Positions 9,541 to 23,243 of a stretch of DNA of 64,000 bases are shown piece after piece. Position 1 is the first letter of the stretch. Each line of letters starts with the position of its first letter. The stretch comes from Margaritifera margaritifera (Eukaryota; Mollusca; Bivalvia; Unionida; Margaritiferidae), in contig JAQPZY010001521.1 in the NCBI GenBank assembly GCA_029931535.1, forward strand, positions 434,001-498,000, written 5' to 3'. The notes under the pieces are model-generated. The model was given only the letters and a program-made list of their open reading frames with translations, did no database searches and was not told where the DNA came from. Both the position numbers and the translations under genes were made by a program.

Positions 9541-11617
9541 AGATACCTACACAAATGAAATTTCATTTCTGAAAGTATATATAAAACAACGAACGTTTGA
9601 AAACTGATATGAAAAGATCTACTACTTAACTGATATTTCGCAAAGTTATTTACTCTGTATATAAAGTCTATGGAAGTATAGATTGTACGTTGCTTTTATA
9701 CCATATTTTAGATGTGGGATTTCTCGATGTCTCAGTAAATTATGAAGTTTTCCTTACAGGATGAAAATTCGTATATAAACCGGGCACATATATGTACAGT
9801 TTTTCTAGGCCTCGTTGGGTAAACAATTTAGACGCATTGAAATATTCTTCCGCTAAGATTTGGTTGCTGCTTCCAATTTTATCGGAAACAGGCGGGGTTT
9901 AAAACCATTAAATGTATCATGTGACATTCTAACTGCATTGCACGAACTTAACTATTACAGTGAAATAATTAACTAACTTTTCCTAGCCATATTATTTAGA
10001 TTGTTTCAGAGAGCAAGTTAGCAGTTAATATACATTGATCGTGGTTTTGGGGAAAGCTATTTTATTATGTACACATATCTAATCATATGTATTACGTTAT
10101 ATGATTTTAACCCCAGTAGAGATCACATGATCGTTATGACGACCAAATGTTTGCATATAAATTACAGATATTTAATTTGTTGAGAGAGTCAATTTAAAAT
10201 GAGCATAGCGTTTGTCTTCAGATTAGGCAATCCGTCTGTATAAGAATAATACAGATTAAAGGTTCTTCGGGATCGGACGAGCGATCATAGTTTGAAATGA
10301 GAAATTCGTGCGAAAGCGGTCGAATTTTAAATATTATAAATACTAGTGATAATGGAATTAGGATAGGTCTTACTTAAAACAAGGTTGTCGGTGTGATTGT
10401 TGAATTTATTTGAGTTTCGTGTATGGGTATAAGATGGTTCTAAGGATATTGGGACACAGACTTGTGAACAGATTGTGGAGAGAAGAGTCAAGTTAAACAG
10501 TTTTGATTTTAAGTATTTTTGTAAGAACTGCACTTTAAGGTAAGAAATGATTGCTTGAAAAAAATTACTATGCGATCTACTCTAATCACGCGTGCTGTGA
10601 AGTCAAAACTGCATATTTTTTTATTGATATGTCGCTCAAGTCATGAATTGTGCATACAAATCAGTTAGCATGGATGTGTATCTCAACAGACAGACATACG
10701 TGTATCTTATCGAAGTCTCATCGCATGCATGTGCAAAGTGAGTTGAGACTGTAGCAATGTACTGCTTTCCCTTGAAAACAAAATGGGCGAGGGTGAGGGG
10801 GAAGGGAGGTGTGGGGGGGGGGGGGGGCGAGGAACGTAAACGATTTACTGATTCGTTGGATCAAAGAATTCTTCAAAATGATATAAATTTGTATCCGTAA
10901 AATCATTACCAAATTTGTAAAGTGTGTCTTTGAGAGGGGTTGAATCTATAAAGAATCTATTGACTCTCTAAAGACTCAAATAAAAAATTATACCGCCATT
11001 ATGGCTCTTTGAATATAATCAGTTCTTTGAAATTACATCATGCAGATATCACAATGTGAAGGATAACGTTGATTGGGAGGTAATTTAGTCATATCATCCA
11101 TGACTATGAACAGATTAGAATGCCCATCATTTATTGTCACGGTCTCAGTATTTAACTATCACGGATGTAGAGGACTTCACCTAGGTTTCACTCTGTGGTG
11201 TGTCGAATCTGATCCTATGTCAAAAAGTTTCACACTCAATACTATGGACCCGTTGGCCCTGAAAAAGACGTTGTTGCATGGTACCGTTGCTTCAGAGAGA
11301 ATTATTTGAGTTCCCAGCAATGAAATTATCGTAGTGATTTTTGTGATAGGATTATTATTATTCTTCGTACTATTATTGTTGTTGTTGCTTTTGATGTTCT
11401 TCTTTCAAAAGGGCTAGGTATATAAAATATTCATTTGTGATGGAAGGGTGATGGAGGGTTGAAATTGAATCAGTATGTCAGGGTTGATGTATACACACAG
11501 TACTAGTATATAGTTGATAAGGAGTCCTTGGGGTGGTTTTTAACTTTATAGTTGTGAAACAGATCAGATTTTATTTTAGCTAATGAGTGCTAGCACACAG
11601 TTAAATGAAAGATAATA
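8680..11617. other. Region upstream of the minus-strand gene, unit 1
   Basis: This must contain the promoter and first exon(s) of the gene, but none could be fixed. Seen on the minus strand: a TATA-like word GGTTTATATACG near 9775 followed by a conserved CATCCT-GTAAG; and a donor-like GTAAGACC near 10370 (preceded by TTTTAA in unit 1 but TTTTAG in unit 2). No ATG exon with a phase-1 end was convincing. It also holds (GA)n at ~9447-9532, (AAT)n near 9352, a G run near 10814, and a block at ~11060-11310 well conserved with unit 4 (~62000-62240). Confidence 0.45.
9447..9543. repeat. Long (GA)n microsatellite, unit 1
   Basis: GA-rich run with a short gaaagaaagtgagtga interruption. Counterparts are at ~21044-21152 (unit 2) and ~60620-60665 (unit 4). 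Confidence 0.95.
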
Positions 11618-13154
11618 TAAAACGTTCCATTTCGAATCTTTTCATCTAATTTAAAAATGTGCAGTATTTTCTTTTAATTACTTCTGTAGATATCATTGCA
11701 AGATGCATTGTTTTCTAGACTTGACGAATTCTGTGGTTTACATATTCCAAAATTCCTGATTGAATACACTGGTTAATTTAAAATAGGAGTTGAATGTTCC
11801 TGCATGGCGATATGTGCTACAGAAAAAATGAATTATGAAATGTTGTAAATGTTGAAGAAAAAAAACATGGTGCATTTTGCATATTTAAGAAATAGCTCGT
11901 TCAGGCCCCAATTGTGTCAGGTAAACACCGGTTTTGCGAGCTCAAGGATTATGATTTATTTCTTTTGTAGCTTATTTATTAAATTTAAAATAATGTTGTC
12001 ATATCCACGAAAGTAAAGTTAAGTACGTTTAAGTTTGGTGCAATATATGTTTTCCGCAATGGAGATGGTATAAAGCAGTAAGTTTATGATGTGATGTGTT
12101 ATTTGTTTGCTCTAATGTATTTGGAATACTCGCTGGAATGACACCAATTTCCATAGCCAGAACGTATTAGAGAAAGGGATTCAACTCGATACAGAAATGT
12201 CTATTATTATAGCAACTCTCACCAATTGCTGAACATAGATAAAGTCAATGAATTAAATACATATTTTTACCCAATACGGTATGATATTGGATAGAGGACA
12301 AAACGTTTCTACTAAAATTGCATGCAGTTGGAGGATGTTAAAATCGTAAACAAAGACATAAAGGGTCTTGTGCATAAATATATCCAGGAGCCGCTGTGGA
12401 TAAGAACAAAAGTTTTCTAATGTCAGAAATCATTAGTTTTATTATGATATGATTTGCAATAACAAACTAGAAAGGTTATTGCCTTGTTAGAAAAATTATA
12501 TTTATTACTGTGTCCTCTCTTACTCCGTTTGTACACATCCATTTTAAAAAAAGAAAAATCTGTGTGTCCATCTTCAAAAAAGTGAAATCATCTTCCTTTT
12601 AATCATCTTGTTACTTCCTTCTTTACACCCGCACTTAAACAAAAGATAAGACGTGTCCATTTCTTTTAGAACAAAAGTCTATATTGGCAATAGCCTATTT
12701 TAGGACAAAAGGTGTTTTTGGTAGGTATTTTGTTATTTACTTTTATAATATTGGTTTTTTATTTCTTTTAAATTTTATCCTGTAGTCTGTGTTAGAGGGA
12801 GATGAATAAACATGTTTTACTAGATATTTTGTTCTTACCTTTATGATATTGTTTTCTGTTTCTTTTAAATTTCATCCTGTATTCTGTGTTAGAGGCAGAT
12901 GAATAAAGATGTTTTAAGTAGGTATTTTGTTCTTGATCTTTATGATATTGTTTTTCATTTCTTTTATATTTCATCCTATATTCTGAGCTAGAGGGAGTTG
13001 AATGCTGATTTTGTGCTAGTATATATGCAACATATGAAGTCGTCTGAAAATGTCTTTGAAATTTATACGTTAATGATAGTTGCAAGCATGGTAAGTTAGA
13101 CATTATTGTGTATTTTAACGTGATCAAACATTTATACTTTTAAAATTAAAAAAA

Positions 13155-13923
13155 ATGGATAGCACAACCATTAAAATATTATCTGCAAACTGGTATGAAT
13201 TAGGATATATTGAACAAAATGCAAGCATGTGTTTAATTACCTCAGGAGAGAAAATCATCTATATTGCTAACAGGATACGCATATTATTGAAGATAACACA
13301 TCACACGTCAGAGCTTAATCATCTGGTGTGTGATGTGTTATCGTCAATACTATGCTGCATGTTCAAACTGTATTGCCTGTTTTTGACTCACACACTGCCA
13401 ATCGTTACAAAAGTAAATCTTGTTCTTCAGAGAGATGCGCCAATTATTCATGTCCTCAGAAAGAGACTACAACGAATATTCAAATGTAGCAAAACAAACA
13501 ACAGGTATGCCCAAAGGATCGTTTATTGGTCCATTCCTATTTCCTGGCTATATGAACGATATAGCTGATAGTTTAAAATCTGCTATATGCTGATTTGCAG
13601 ACGACTCCTCGTTTGCAACTAGTTTTTCTGAGTGTATGATGAGTACAGACATGAATGATTAAAAGAAATCTCTTTACTGTATGCATAATTTATGTCAGAT
13701 CACATAGAGTATTCTCGTCATTATCTATTGTTAATCAGCTATAATAAAATCAACCATGCCTCTCCTGGTAATGTTTGTATATAGATTGTAAGACTGTATA
13801 TGTGTCTCTTGTCTACATATTCGTATTTGTAATGGAGAGGAAAAGTAAGATTTAGAACTTTTTCCAGTCCTATTGCTGTGTATAATTAATTGCAATAAAT
13901 TATGTTGAAACGAAACGAAACGA
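13155..13923 (+). mobile_element. Non-LTR retrotransposon remnant, unit 2 copy
   Basis: Duplicated with the unit, this carries the same RT fragment (GMPKGSFIGPFLFPGYMNDIADS, stop TGA, FADDSS) and the same gaaacgaaacgaaacg tail at ~13923. It moved with the segmental duplication and not by its own transposition, because its flanks are shared with unit 1. Confidence 0.58.
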
Positions 13924-16203
13924 TCGAAATGTCTTACTGCAGCATTGCACGAGGAAATTATTACCCATGAGTGATGGCAACTTACTTTGTTATGTACTCA
14001 GCACGTAACGTCCTAAGGAATTTTCAACTTTTTAGACTTTGTCAAACATTTACTCTGTGCCGTTAACCTCAGAGAGGGTTCAATATCAGGTCTATCATGA
14101 CGCAGCAGCATGTAAACACACGACACGTCAAATTATGTATTCATACACAATGAAGTCATAAAATAATTAGAACAAGGTTTCTTTTCAAACATATTTGCAT
14201 TCAATTTAATTTTGTGAAAAGCAATTTAAATACAATCAATTATTTTATAAATTGGGGGTACCTAATAAATAAATAATAGTGTTTGTGCAGTTGGAAATTT
14301 TGGTATTGCCGGAAGTACATTGTGCTCGCAAACTCTCCTCGTTGCACTTCGGTCTCGCCCATGCTATCTAACAGTACGAACAATGTTATCAATAATTATC
14401 ATATGACTACAGTTTATTTAGATGAATATACCTTGATCCAAATATTAGGTATAGTAACATCCTGCCACATCATATTGGCATCATGATATGATGTAAGGCA
14501 AATGCGTAATGAACAAGTCATCCAAATGCTTTTTAAAGTCATTTCACTGTTCTAGTCTTTTTTTTTGTAAAACACAATTAGCACACTTCGTCATGTGATA
14601 AATATAGTCTAATATTTATGCACATTGCATCTGAAATCTATGAAACCCTTGAATACTTTCATTTGAAATGAACACTCATATAAGATCATCTATTACCACA
14701 ATATTGTGTCAATTCTAATGGGTTATATAAATAAAGTTGTGCATCATCTGACAGGGATGATTGTCTAAAAGGAAACAAAGTAGCCTGGAGTGAAGGTCTA
14801 CCGCACCTCAAGCTTTCTCGCATTTGGAGTTGTCTTGTTTTCGTTAGTAAACTGTAATATGAAAGAAAACTATAGTGGGATGGTTAAAGTTTCCTGAATC
14901 AGTGGGACATGACAGCATAAACAGTGAAGAAAAACCTCTCTCTCTCTCTTTCCGAATCTCTGTTTCAAACATATAACTAGGTTGGTTACTTGTGTAGTTA
15001 AGAAACGAAACATACTGAAAGAGAAATGCACAAACGGAACCAGATTCATAAAATATTGATTAGATATTGTTCAGGCATTCTATTTGTATCATTCCCAAGA
15101 AGGTCATGAAGCTATCAACGAACGAACGTAGAAAACATTAGTATGGCAAGCAAAATTCACAATAATTACATGAATTTAGTTTATCAGTCTAGTATCCCTA
15201 TACTACCTGGACCTAATTAGCATTATCTCCAAGAAAGAATATTTTACCTGAAATTTTGTGAAATTTGCTGCAGATATGTATAAATTACCACAGATACATT
15301 AGGTTTTAGGGTGGGTAATGCTCATTAAAAAATGCAATTAAAATTCACAAAATTCACGCAATATATAGATAAATCAAACAAACGAAGTTTATTTGGTAGG
15401 TATCTGTATATTACCCGACACGAACATATATATTACCTGAACGTTTGTGATATTCGAGGCAGGTATTTACGAATTATCTTATATAAATTAGATTTAGGTA
15501 ATGGTAATTAAAAGGCAAACTCAATTCATAACAAATCAGAAGATAAACCCAGTTTATTTGGCAGGTATCACTATATTACCTGGACCTAGTTAGCATTATC
15601 TCTAGGTGATGAAAAGTGGCAGATAATTGAAATGTATCTATTTCTTACATATTAAGTTACCTGTTGAAAATGTGAAATATCGCTGACGAAATTAAACAAA
15701 ATTAGGTAATGCATAGCTACATCAGATAAACTTAGTTCATGTAGTATAAATCTGTATACTTAGCAGTTATTCGCATTATTTCCAGGTAAGTATATATTAT
15801 CTAAATTTGTATGGCGTTTGCGATAGGTACCTGTGGATTTCCTCAGATAATGTGAATTAAGATGTTTGGTATCCCTGTATTACCTGATCACGAAGTCTCA
15901 TTACCTGACAGCCAATCGTATTCAAACAGTAAATCATTTGTAAGCTGCAATTGCACTGGTTAATCACTTTAGCTTTACAACGTGAATCCCTCACAACACA
16001 AGTCTGGATTTTGTATTTTCATTGAAGGTAGAATATGCATATGCAGTCAATGTCAAATAAAAGCAAATGGTCATTATGTTATATGCAGTTCGATTCTTCT
16101 TTGAGCATGATAATAATATGCATCTAGATCGTCCTTCAGAAGTTGAAGGAAGGGGTATTGAGGAGGGGAGATTATTTAGTTATTACATAATTATAACCTA
16201 TCA

Positions 16204-16605
16204 CGTGGCTCTGTGAGGTCTATGCCAACGAGGGTCTGCTGAAAAACTCATATTTTCTTGTAACGCCAGAACAAGGCTGTCACAAAATTGGGAAAAGTGA
16301 TTTGAGTGGCTGATGAGATAACGTTATGTTTCGTGTCAACACGGAGAGTTTCATTGGCTGATTGAGACATGGTTCCTGCATAGGCATCTGTTTACAAACT
16401 AGATTTTTATGATAACCTTTTATTATTATAATGAACTATTTTGGCAGTGATTGCAGAAAGTATGCATATATCAATTTTGAGATGGCGAGAAATATCTTTG
16501 TTGTTTTGCTTGTACAAAGTTTGGCCGAAGCGCCTTCTATTGTTAAAAGCGATCAATGAATCAGTTTACTAGACTCTCTTATGGCGGATTACTAACAGAG
16601 CCACG
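16204..16605. mobile_element. 402-bp TIR element, unit 2 copy
   Basis: Same element as at 4592-4993. The right inverted repeat carries one substitution (ctaacagagccacg). It was duplicated with the unit. Confidence 0.5.
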
Positions 16606-18270
16606 CTAGAGTCTGGTAGAATGAGACTAGGTAGATTCTAACTTTTGGAACAGATATATTATAACATTTCCTATGACTTGAATGAGACAAATATTGCTCT
16701 GATATAGCTTTCTAGATTAATACGTTGAACAGTGAAATAATCTACACAAACTCGTCTACTGGTCGTAATATAGTAGAAGATAGCTCGTTCGTGGTCAGTA
16801 TCACTTCCAGTAAGCAGTGAAATGCTAGTGTTCTGTTGTAGATATGTTTCAGTACATAGCGATCATCAACAAGCATTTAATATAAATTATGGTTTTTCAC
16901 TGTTGAAAGCACTGATGAAATTATCACCAAAATACTAATATTTACAATGCAAAAGCAAAATGGAGGGGATGTTTTCTTTAAATGTACTTTGCGCAATGAC
17001 TGCTATTATTGTTTTCTGACTAACCATATATTGCAAATAAAAGGTTAACCTTTATTCCCAAGATTTACCATCATTAATTTTGAGAAATTCAACGATAACA
17101 CAATTGCAGAATTTAAGATGAATATTACGGTATGACCTGATAAAACAAAATCTTTTTCCCTTGCTCAAAAAGAGGTCTCGACTGGTGTAACCTGTATGTT
17201 AAAATTCTGTATTGAGAAGCATAGGAGATGTGATAATAGAAACGAGTATCATCGTAAGTTTCCGGAAGTCACTTCACGTAATTATCGTCTTCCCGTTCGG
17301 CCACAGAGAAAGTTGGTGTAAGATTGAGAGTAAGTCTTAGGACACGTTGGAATAGTAATAAATACATAAATAAGACACTTACTTTGTAGTACCAAAAATA
17401 TAATTTATTGGACAGAAAAAAAAAAATAAATATCAGAGACATGACTTTAAAACTTATCAGATCTATCAAGTTAATTTAGACATTTAAATCACATGTGTAA
17501 TAAATACATTAATGAATATAATTTAATGGATACAATCTTTCATTCTAAAACACTCATTCCTGACATTTTCACAATAAGTTAATATTGTTTAAAATACGTA
17601 CAATACCTAATTATGAATTTACCAAGTCACCGAAAGTAACACTGAACTGCATCACAATTAACTTAAAAATTAAATCAGCTTTTTTTCTACATTCTCATGT
17701 ATATGATAGATACGAGCGTAATAAAACAATACAACATATTTAAGTAAATGGAACACAAAAGAGGACAATACAAGGTTGAGCACAGGTTTTTTTACCATTT
17801 GGGAAAGAAAAAAAAAATAATAATAACTTTTTAATGCCAACAATATAATGTATTCAATACAATTAAAATAAGTACACAGCTTTTCAGCTCTATTTCATTT
17901 GTTTGGGACATTTAAGTAACACGTGCAAAAATAGATGAAGGAATGGAAGTTGACGGGTAATAAACTTTCATTCTACAACACACATTCATGGCATTTTCAC
18001 AATAAGTTAATGTTATTTACAATTTACATGCAGAACAGTCCATCTTTTTATCAGCCACACGGTAAATAATTATGCGTTTGCAATGTCTAACTACTTGAAT
18101 TTGGTTCCGAACTCAGAAGGTAATGAAAAATTTAATCACAATTACATAAAAATTCAACAAACTTTGTCTTTGTACATTCATACGTATATAAAAATTACTG
18201 CTGTCATAAGAACAATACGCTGACATAAATCATCATTAAAAATATCATGTTAAATTTGATCTTAAGAAAT

Positions 18271-18444
18271 TCAGTTATGATATCCATTTCTCTCCAATAA
18301 CTGAATGATGTCAATATAAAGTAATCTTAGATATTTACATAGACGTTTTTCCATAGATCCATTAAACAAAGAAAAGGAAGACGAAGAACGTGTACCTTTA
18401 TTGTCAAGCAATATATCAATGACCGCCTTATTGCAATGATCATG
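18271..18444 (-). pseudogene. Possible disused 3' exon downstream of copy 2 (exon D)
   Basis: This is the unit 2 counterpart of the open block at 6655-6828, also without an AG acceptor (tttcaattg). It has a few private changes (for example TAT ATT GAC instead of TAT CTT GAC, and CAT for CTT before the stop) but stays open. Boundaries are approximate to a few bases. Confidence 0.35.
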
Positions 18445-18566
18445 CAATTGAAATAATTTAATACTTTATGTGAATGTAACCAGTCTATGAATAAAGGAGA
18501 CATCAACTGATATATTTAGAGGCCACAGGCCCACGCTCTTTGATGAAGTCACTTGTACCGGGTAAA

Positions 18567-19006
18567 TTATAATCTATCGTTTATATACTTATACAGAAGG
18601 CTGAATTGTTCCAGATTTTTCTCAACACCTCGCATAATGAAGTAGTTACGGAATAACTGGAAGGTAACGTTTAGAGGAATTTGGTCGCTAATTATAGATG
18701 AATTCAAGTATTGAGTGATAGATTCTCCCTGACTCAAGGATCCGATTTGAAGTCTACATAAGATGGCCGACAACTTGTCCATGGTCTTGTTCACATGACT
18801 GGAGGCTGCATCACTTACGGCTAAATTATTGTAGATCGCTAACTCAGAGAAATTTCCGAAGTTGCTCTTGAAAAGTGTTCCAAGCTGGAGGGATAAAAAT
18901 ACATATAGATGAAATGCACCAAAAAGCAATAATAATATCACGTTTGTTTCCAAAGAAGACTGGTGTTCTGCATCAAAAACTCACTTTCATACCTTTGTAT
19001 ATATAT

Positions 19007-19059
<53 letters not shown>

Positions 19060-20266
19060 TGTGTGTGTTTGTGTGTGTGTGTGTACTTGCGTTCCACGCA
19101 TACCAAATCGGGCGGTACATTTTGGGCAAAGAAGCTTGATATATACCTGATATGTAGATACAATTTATTGTGTTTATGTGAGTTGCAATTCATATTAAAC
19201 ATTTCATTCAAACACATATTTTTCCAGGTAATATATATTTATACAAACAATATGAACGCAGAATGAGGATAATTAGAAATGAAGTATTTCACAAATAGAT
19301 AAATGGAATTAATGTCATCTGGTTATAGGGATCATATGTTAATCTACAGAATACTGTCTTTAATAATTGGAACAGTCCAGACGCACTGACTTTTCGCTCT
19401 CATTGAAATGTCTACTTACACCTTGCTGAATGTCAAGGCCTGCTACAATTTCGTCAGCGTTGATAGTCTTGAAATACTGAAAGTTGTCGTTGTCCAAAAA
19501 CGTGACCATCTTAGAGCTACCAATAGCATGAGTCATCTGCAAATGTTCAAGTATGCAAGAAACATGTATTGGAAATTACCATTTGAAGTTTTTATTGCAA
19601 ATTATATTTCGTTGTTCCTACCGTTTAACAGTTAAAATGATGTGGATTGTTTTGGATATTCTTTTTCTCATTAAAATCTTTTAAGGTGTGGTGGCGAATA
19701 TAATTGATTAAATCTCATGAAATTTAGCTGTAACGGTGGTAAACAGTTTCGGAATTGCAATAGGTTTGAGGTGAGTGAGTGTAGGTATACTTCCTCACTG
19801 CCCTTCTTTTCCAGCTTAAAAATAGTAACTTTTCAACAATACACACATTCATTTGGCTATTTTCAGTAAAAGAACTACCCCATTTCAGACCAACCCGCAC
19901 CCCACCGAACTCCACCTCATGGAAAGAATCTTGGATCTCCGTCTGAGAAGGTATGATTTATGAGACAGAGAGAGAGGGAGAGAGAGAGAGAGATTAGTAT
20001 TGCTTACTTGATGCTGGAGTCATGTACAAAGCTAAATATACTGACCTCTAATTTTGACTTTCCCGCAAGAGATTTCGCCTCATTCACGAGTGTATGTAGC
20101 TGTGATATCGTATACTTGCTTGTTCTCTTATTTCTTTCCGTAATAGTTATGGGTCCCCCGCATGGTGTCTGAATGATGTTAGTAATATCACCAACTGGGG
20201 CACTAAAGGCACCAAATAACTCTAGAGTAATCAAAAGACTTCTCAGAACCCAACTGTATGTAATAC
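18567..20266 (-). CDS. Secreted helical protein, cytokine-like candidate, copy 2 (3 exons; first exon not found)
   Basis: This is the unit 2 counterpart. Exon A is 20266-20046, exon B 19536-19420 and exon C 18884-18567, with the same splice sites and phases (1, 0, 0). All translated residues of the three exons are the same as in copy 1, although introns and flanks differ at scattered sites and in microsatellite length. The upstream intron carries a shorter GA tract (about 19968-19994). Identical coding sequence in both units suggests very recent duplication, gene conversion or purifying selection. As for copy 1, the start codon exon was not identified. The cytokine-like reading is inferred from leader, helices, sequons and intron phases, not from a recognised domain. 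Confidence 0.62.
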
Positions 20267-21040
20267 CTGAAAATAATTAAATACGGTAAGTCAATAACAC
20301 ATTTGATTATGCATATAATATAAGTCAAAGGCGTGCGTGTTTGAACAATTATTGAGTTTATTGACTCATACAAATGTTCAATTACTTAGTTATATTATAC
20401 AGTGCTTATGAGCAAATGTATACAACCGGTTGGCATTGACTTGTCATTCTTGACGATAAGAAGATGGGATTTTTTCAGTGGAAACGGTATGAAAGTTAAA
20501 ATACAACGGTAAGTCAAATGTTACATTTGAAAGATAGTATCATTTATCTGCTCTACTTGAGAGCATTTTGATCGTTTTATCGTGTACAGGCAGCTATAGG
20601 TTTAGTTTTTATATTGAATGTCACATATTTTCACTTTCAAAAGTTCAATATCTCTGACACAAATGGAGGCTTTATTTTGTAATGGAGCGGGCACTTCCCT
20701 CTCTAGTAGGGAGCGTATATTTCTCATGGATCATGTGTCAAATACATGAGACAAAACAATGTCCACTGCCGAACTCGATTGACTAAGGGTCCGTGTAGGA
20801 GAGGAGTTTTGACTGAAGATACTCTTACATTAAAGACTGAGGTCAATTATACTTTGGCAATACTACACTGATCTGCATATGTTTATCATGAAAATATACA
20901 TTAAAAAATTCGACAACTTTAATAAGTGGCTAAGAAAAAGTTAACCAATAATAATAATAATAATAAATTCCTGGATGCAATCGAGAATAATCAAAACGAT
21001 AATTAAAATCTTATAATGCAATGTATGTGCATTTCTATGT

Positions 21041-21103
<63 letters not shown>

Positions 21104-21114
21104 AGAAAGTGAGT

Positions 21115-21149
<35 letters not shown>

Positions 21150-23243
21150 AGATACCTACACAAATGAAATTTCATTTCTGAAAGTATATATAAAACAACG
21201 AACGTTTGAAAACTGATATGAAAAGATCTACTACTTAACTGATATTTCGCAAAGTTATTTACTCTGTATATAAAGTCTTTGGAAGTATAGATTGTACGTT
21301 GCTTTTATACCATATTTTAGATGTGGGCTTTCTCGATGTCTCAGTAAATTATGAAGTTTTCCTTACAGGATGAAAATTCGTATATAAACCGGGCACATAT
21401 ATGTACAGTTTTTCTAGGCCTCGTTGGGTAAACAATTTAGACGCATTGAAATATTCTTCCGCTAAGATTTGGTTGCTGCTTCCAATTTTATCGGAAACAG
21501 GCGGGGTTTAAAACCAGGAAATGTATCATGTGACATTCTAACTGCATTGCACGAACTTAATTATTACAGTGAAATAATTAACTAACTTTTCCTAGCCATA
21601 TTATTTAGATTGTTTCAGAGAGCAAGTTAGCAGTTAATATACATTGATCGTGGTTTTGGGGAAAGCTATTTTATTATGTACACATATCTAATCATATGTA
21701 TTACGTTATATGATTTTAACCCCAGTAGAGATCACATGATCGTTATGACGACCAAATGTTTGCATACAAATTACAGATATTTAATTTGTTGAGAGAGTCA
21801 ATTTAAAATGAACATAACGTTTGTCTTCAGATTAGGCAATCCGTATGCATAAGGATAATACAGATTAAAGGTACTTCGGGATCGGACGTGCGAACATAGT
21901 TTGGAATGAGAAATTCGTGCGAAAGCGGTCGAATTTTAAATATTATAAATACTAGTGATAATGGAATTAGGATAGGTCTTACCTAAAACTAGGTTGTCGG
22001 TGTGATTGTTGAATTTATTTGAGCTCCGTGTATGGGTATAATATGGTTCTAGGGATATTGGGACACAGACTTGTGAACAGATTGTGGAGAGAAGAGTCAA
22101 GTTAAACAGTTTTGAATTTAAGTATTTTTGTAAGAACAGTACTTTAAGGTAAAAAATGATTGCTTCAAAAAAATTACTATGCGATCTACTCTAATCACGC
22201 GTGCTTCTGTGTTACCTAAGTGTGAAGTCAAAACTGCATATGTTTTTATTGATACGACGCTCAAGTAATTTATTGTGCATACAAATCAGTAAGCATGGAT
22301 GTGTATATCAACGGACAGAGAGACGTGTATTTTATCGAAGTCTCATCGCATGCATATGCAAAGTGAGCTGAGACTGTAGCAATGTACTGCTTTCCTTTGA
22401 AAACAAAATGGGTGAGGGTGAGGGGGAAGGGAGGTGCGGGGGGCGAGGAACGTAAACGATTTACTGATTCGTTGGATCAAAGAATTCTTCAAAATGATAT
22501 AAATTTGTATCCGTAAAATCATTACCAAATTTGTAAAGTGTGTCTTTGAGAGGGGTTGAATGTATAAAGAATCTATTGACTCTCTAAAGACTAAAATAAA
22601 AAATTATACCGCCATTATGGCTCTTTGAATATAATCAGTTCTTTGAAATTACATCATGCAGATATCACAATGTGAAGGATAACGTTGATTGGGAGGTAAT
22701 TTAGTCATATCATCCATGACTATGAACAGATTAGAATGCCCATCATTTATTGTCACGGTCTCAGTATTTAACTATCACGGATGTAGAGGACTTCACCTAG
22801 GTTTCACTCTGTGGTGTGTCGAATCTGATCCTATGTCAAAAAGTTTCACACTCAATACTATGGACCCGTTGGCCCTGAAAAAGACGTTGTTGCATGGTAC
22901 CGTTGCTTCAGAGAGAATTATTTGAGTTCCCAGCAATGAAATTATCGTAGTGATTTTTGTGATAGGATTATTATTATTCTTCGTACTATTATTGTTGTTG
23001 TTGCTTTTGATGTTCTTCTTTCACAATGTATAAAAAGGGCTAGGTATATAAAATATTCATTTGTGATGGAAGGGTGATGGAGGGTTGAAATTGAATCAGT
23101 ATGTCAGGGTTGATGTATACACACAGTACTAGTATATAGTTGATAAGGAGTCCTTGGGGTGGTTTTTAACTTTATAGTTGTGAAACAGATCAGATTTTAT
23201 TTCAGCTAATGAGTGCTAGCACACAGTTAAATGAAAGATAATA

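Larger units (their letters stand above)
1..11617. repeat. Tandem unit 1, ~11.6 kb segmental repeat
   Basis: The sequence beginning taaaacgttccatttcgaat at position 1 recurs at 11618 and 23244, and in diverged form at ~62596. Order and content match throughout: retrotransposon remnant, ~0.2 kb-period repeat, TIR element, internal 0.4 kb duplication, secreted-protein gene, microsatellites. Differences from unit 2 are scattered substitutions and microsatellite lengths. Position 1 is only the window edge, so the true boundary of the unit is unknown. Confidence 0.95.
11618..23243. repeat. Tandem unit 2, ~11.6 kb segmental repeat
   Basis: This is a complete second copy of the unit, in head-to-tail orientation. 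The predicted secreted protein is identical to that of unit 1. Length differences come mainly from shorter or longer (TA)n, (GA)n and poly-G tracts (for example the G run near 10814 is much shorter near 22440) and from small indels near 22200 and 23025. Confidence 0.95.

Noticed and set aside
11073..11309. 78-codon plus frame identical in units 1 and 2
   Set aside because: No ATG start, and the diverged copy near 62010-62240 does not keep the frame. The block is conserved but coding is not supported.
12792..13127. 111-codon minus frame with repeated EYRMKYKRN blocks (also 24418-24753)
   Set aside because: Produced by the ~98-bp minisatellite; an indel breaks it in unit 1.
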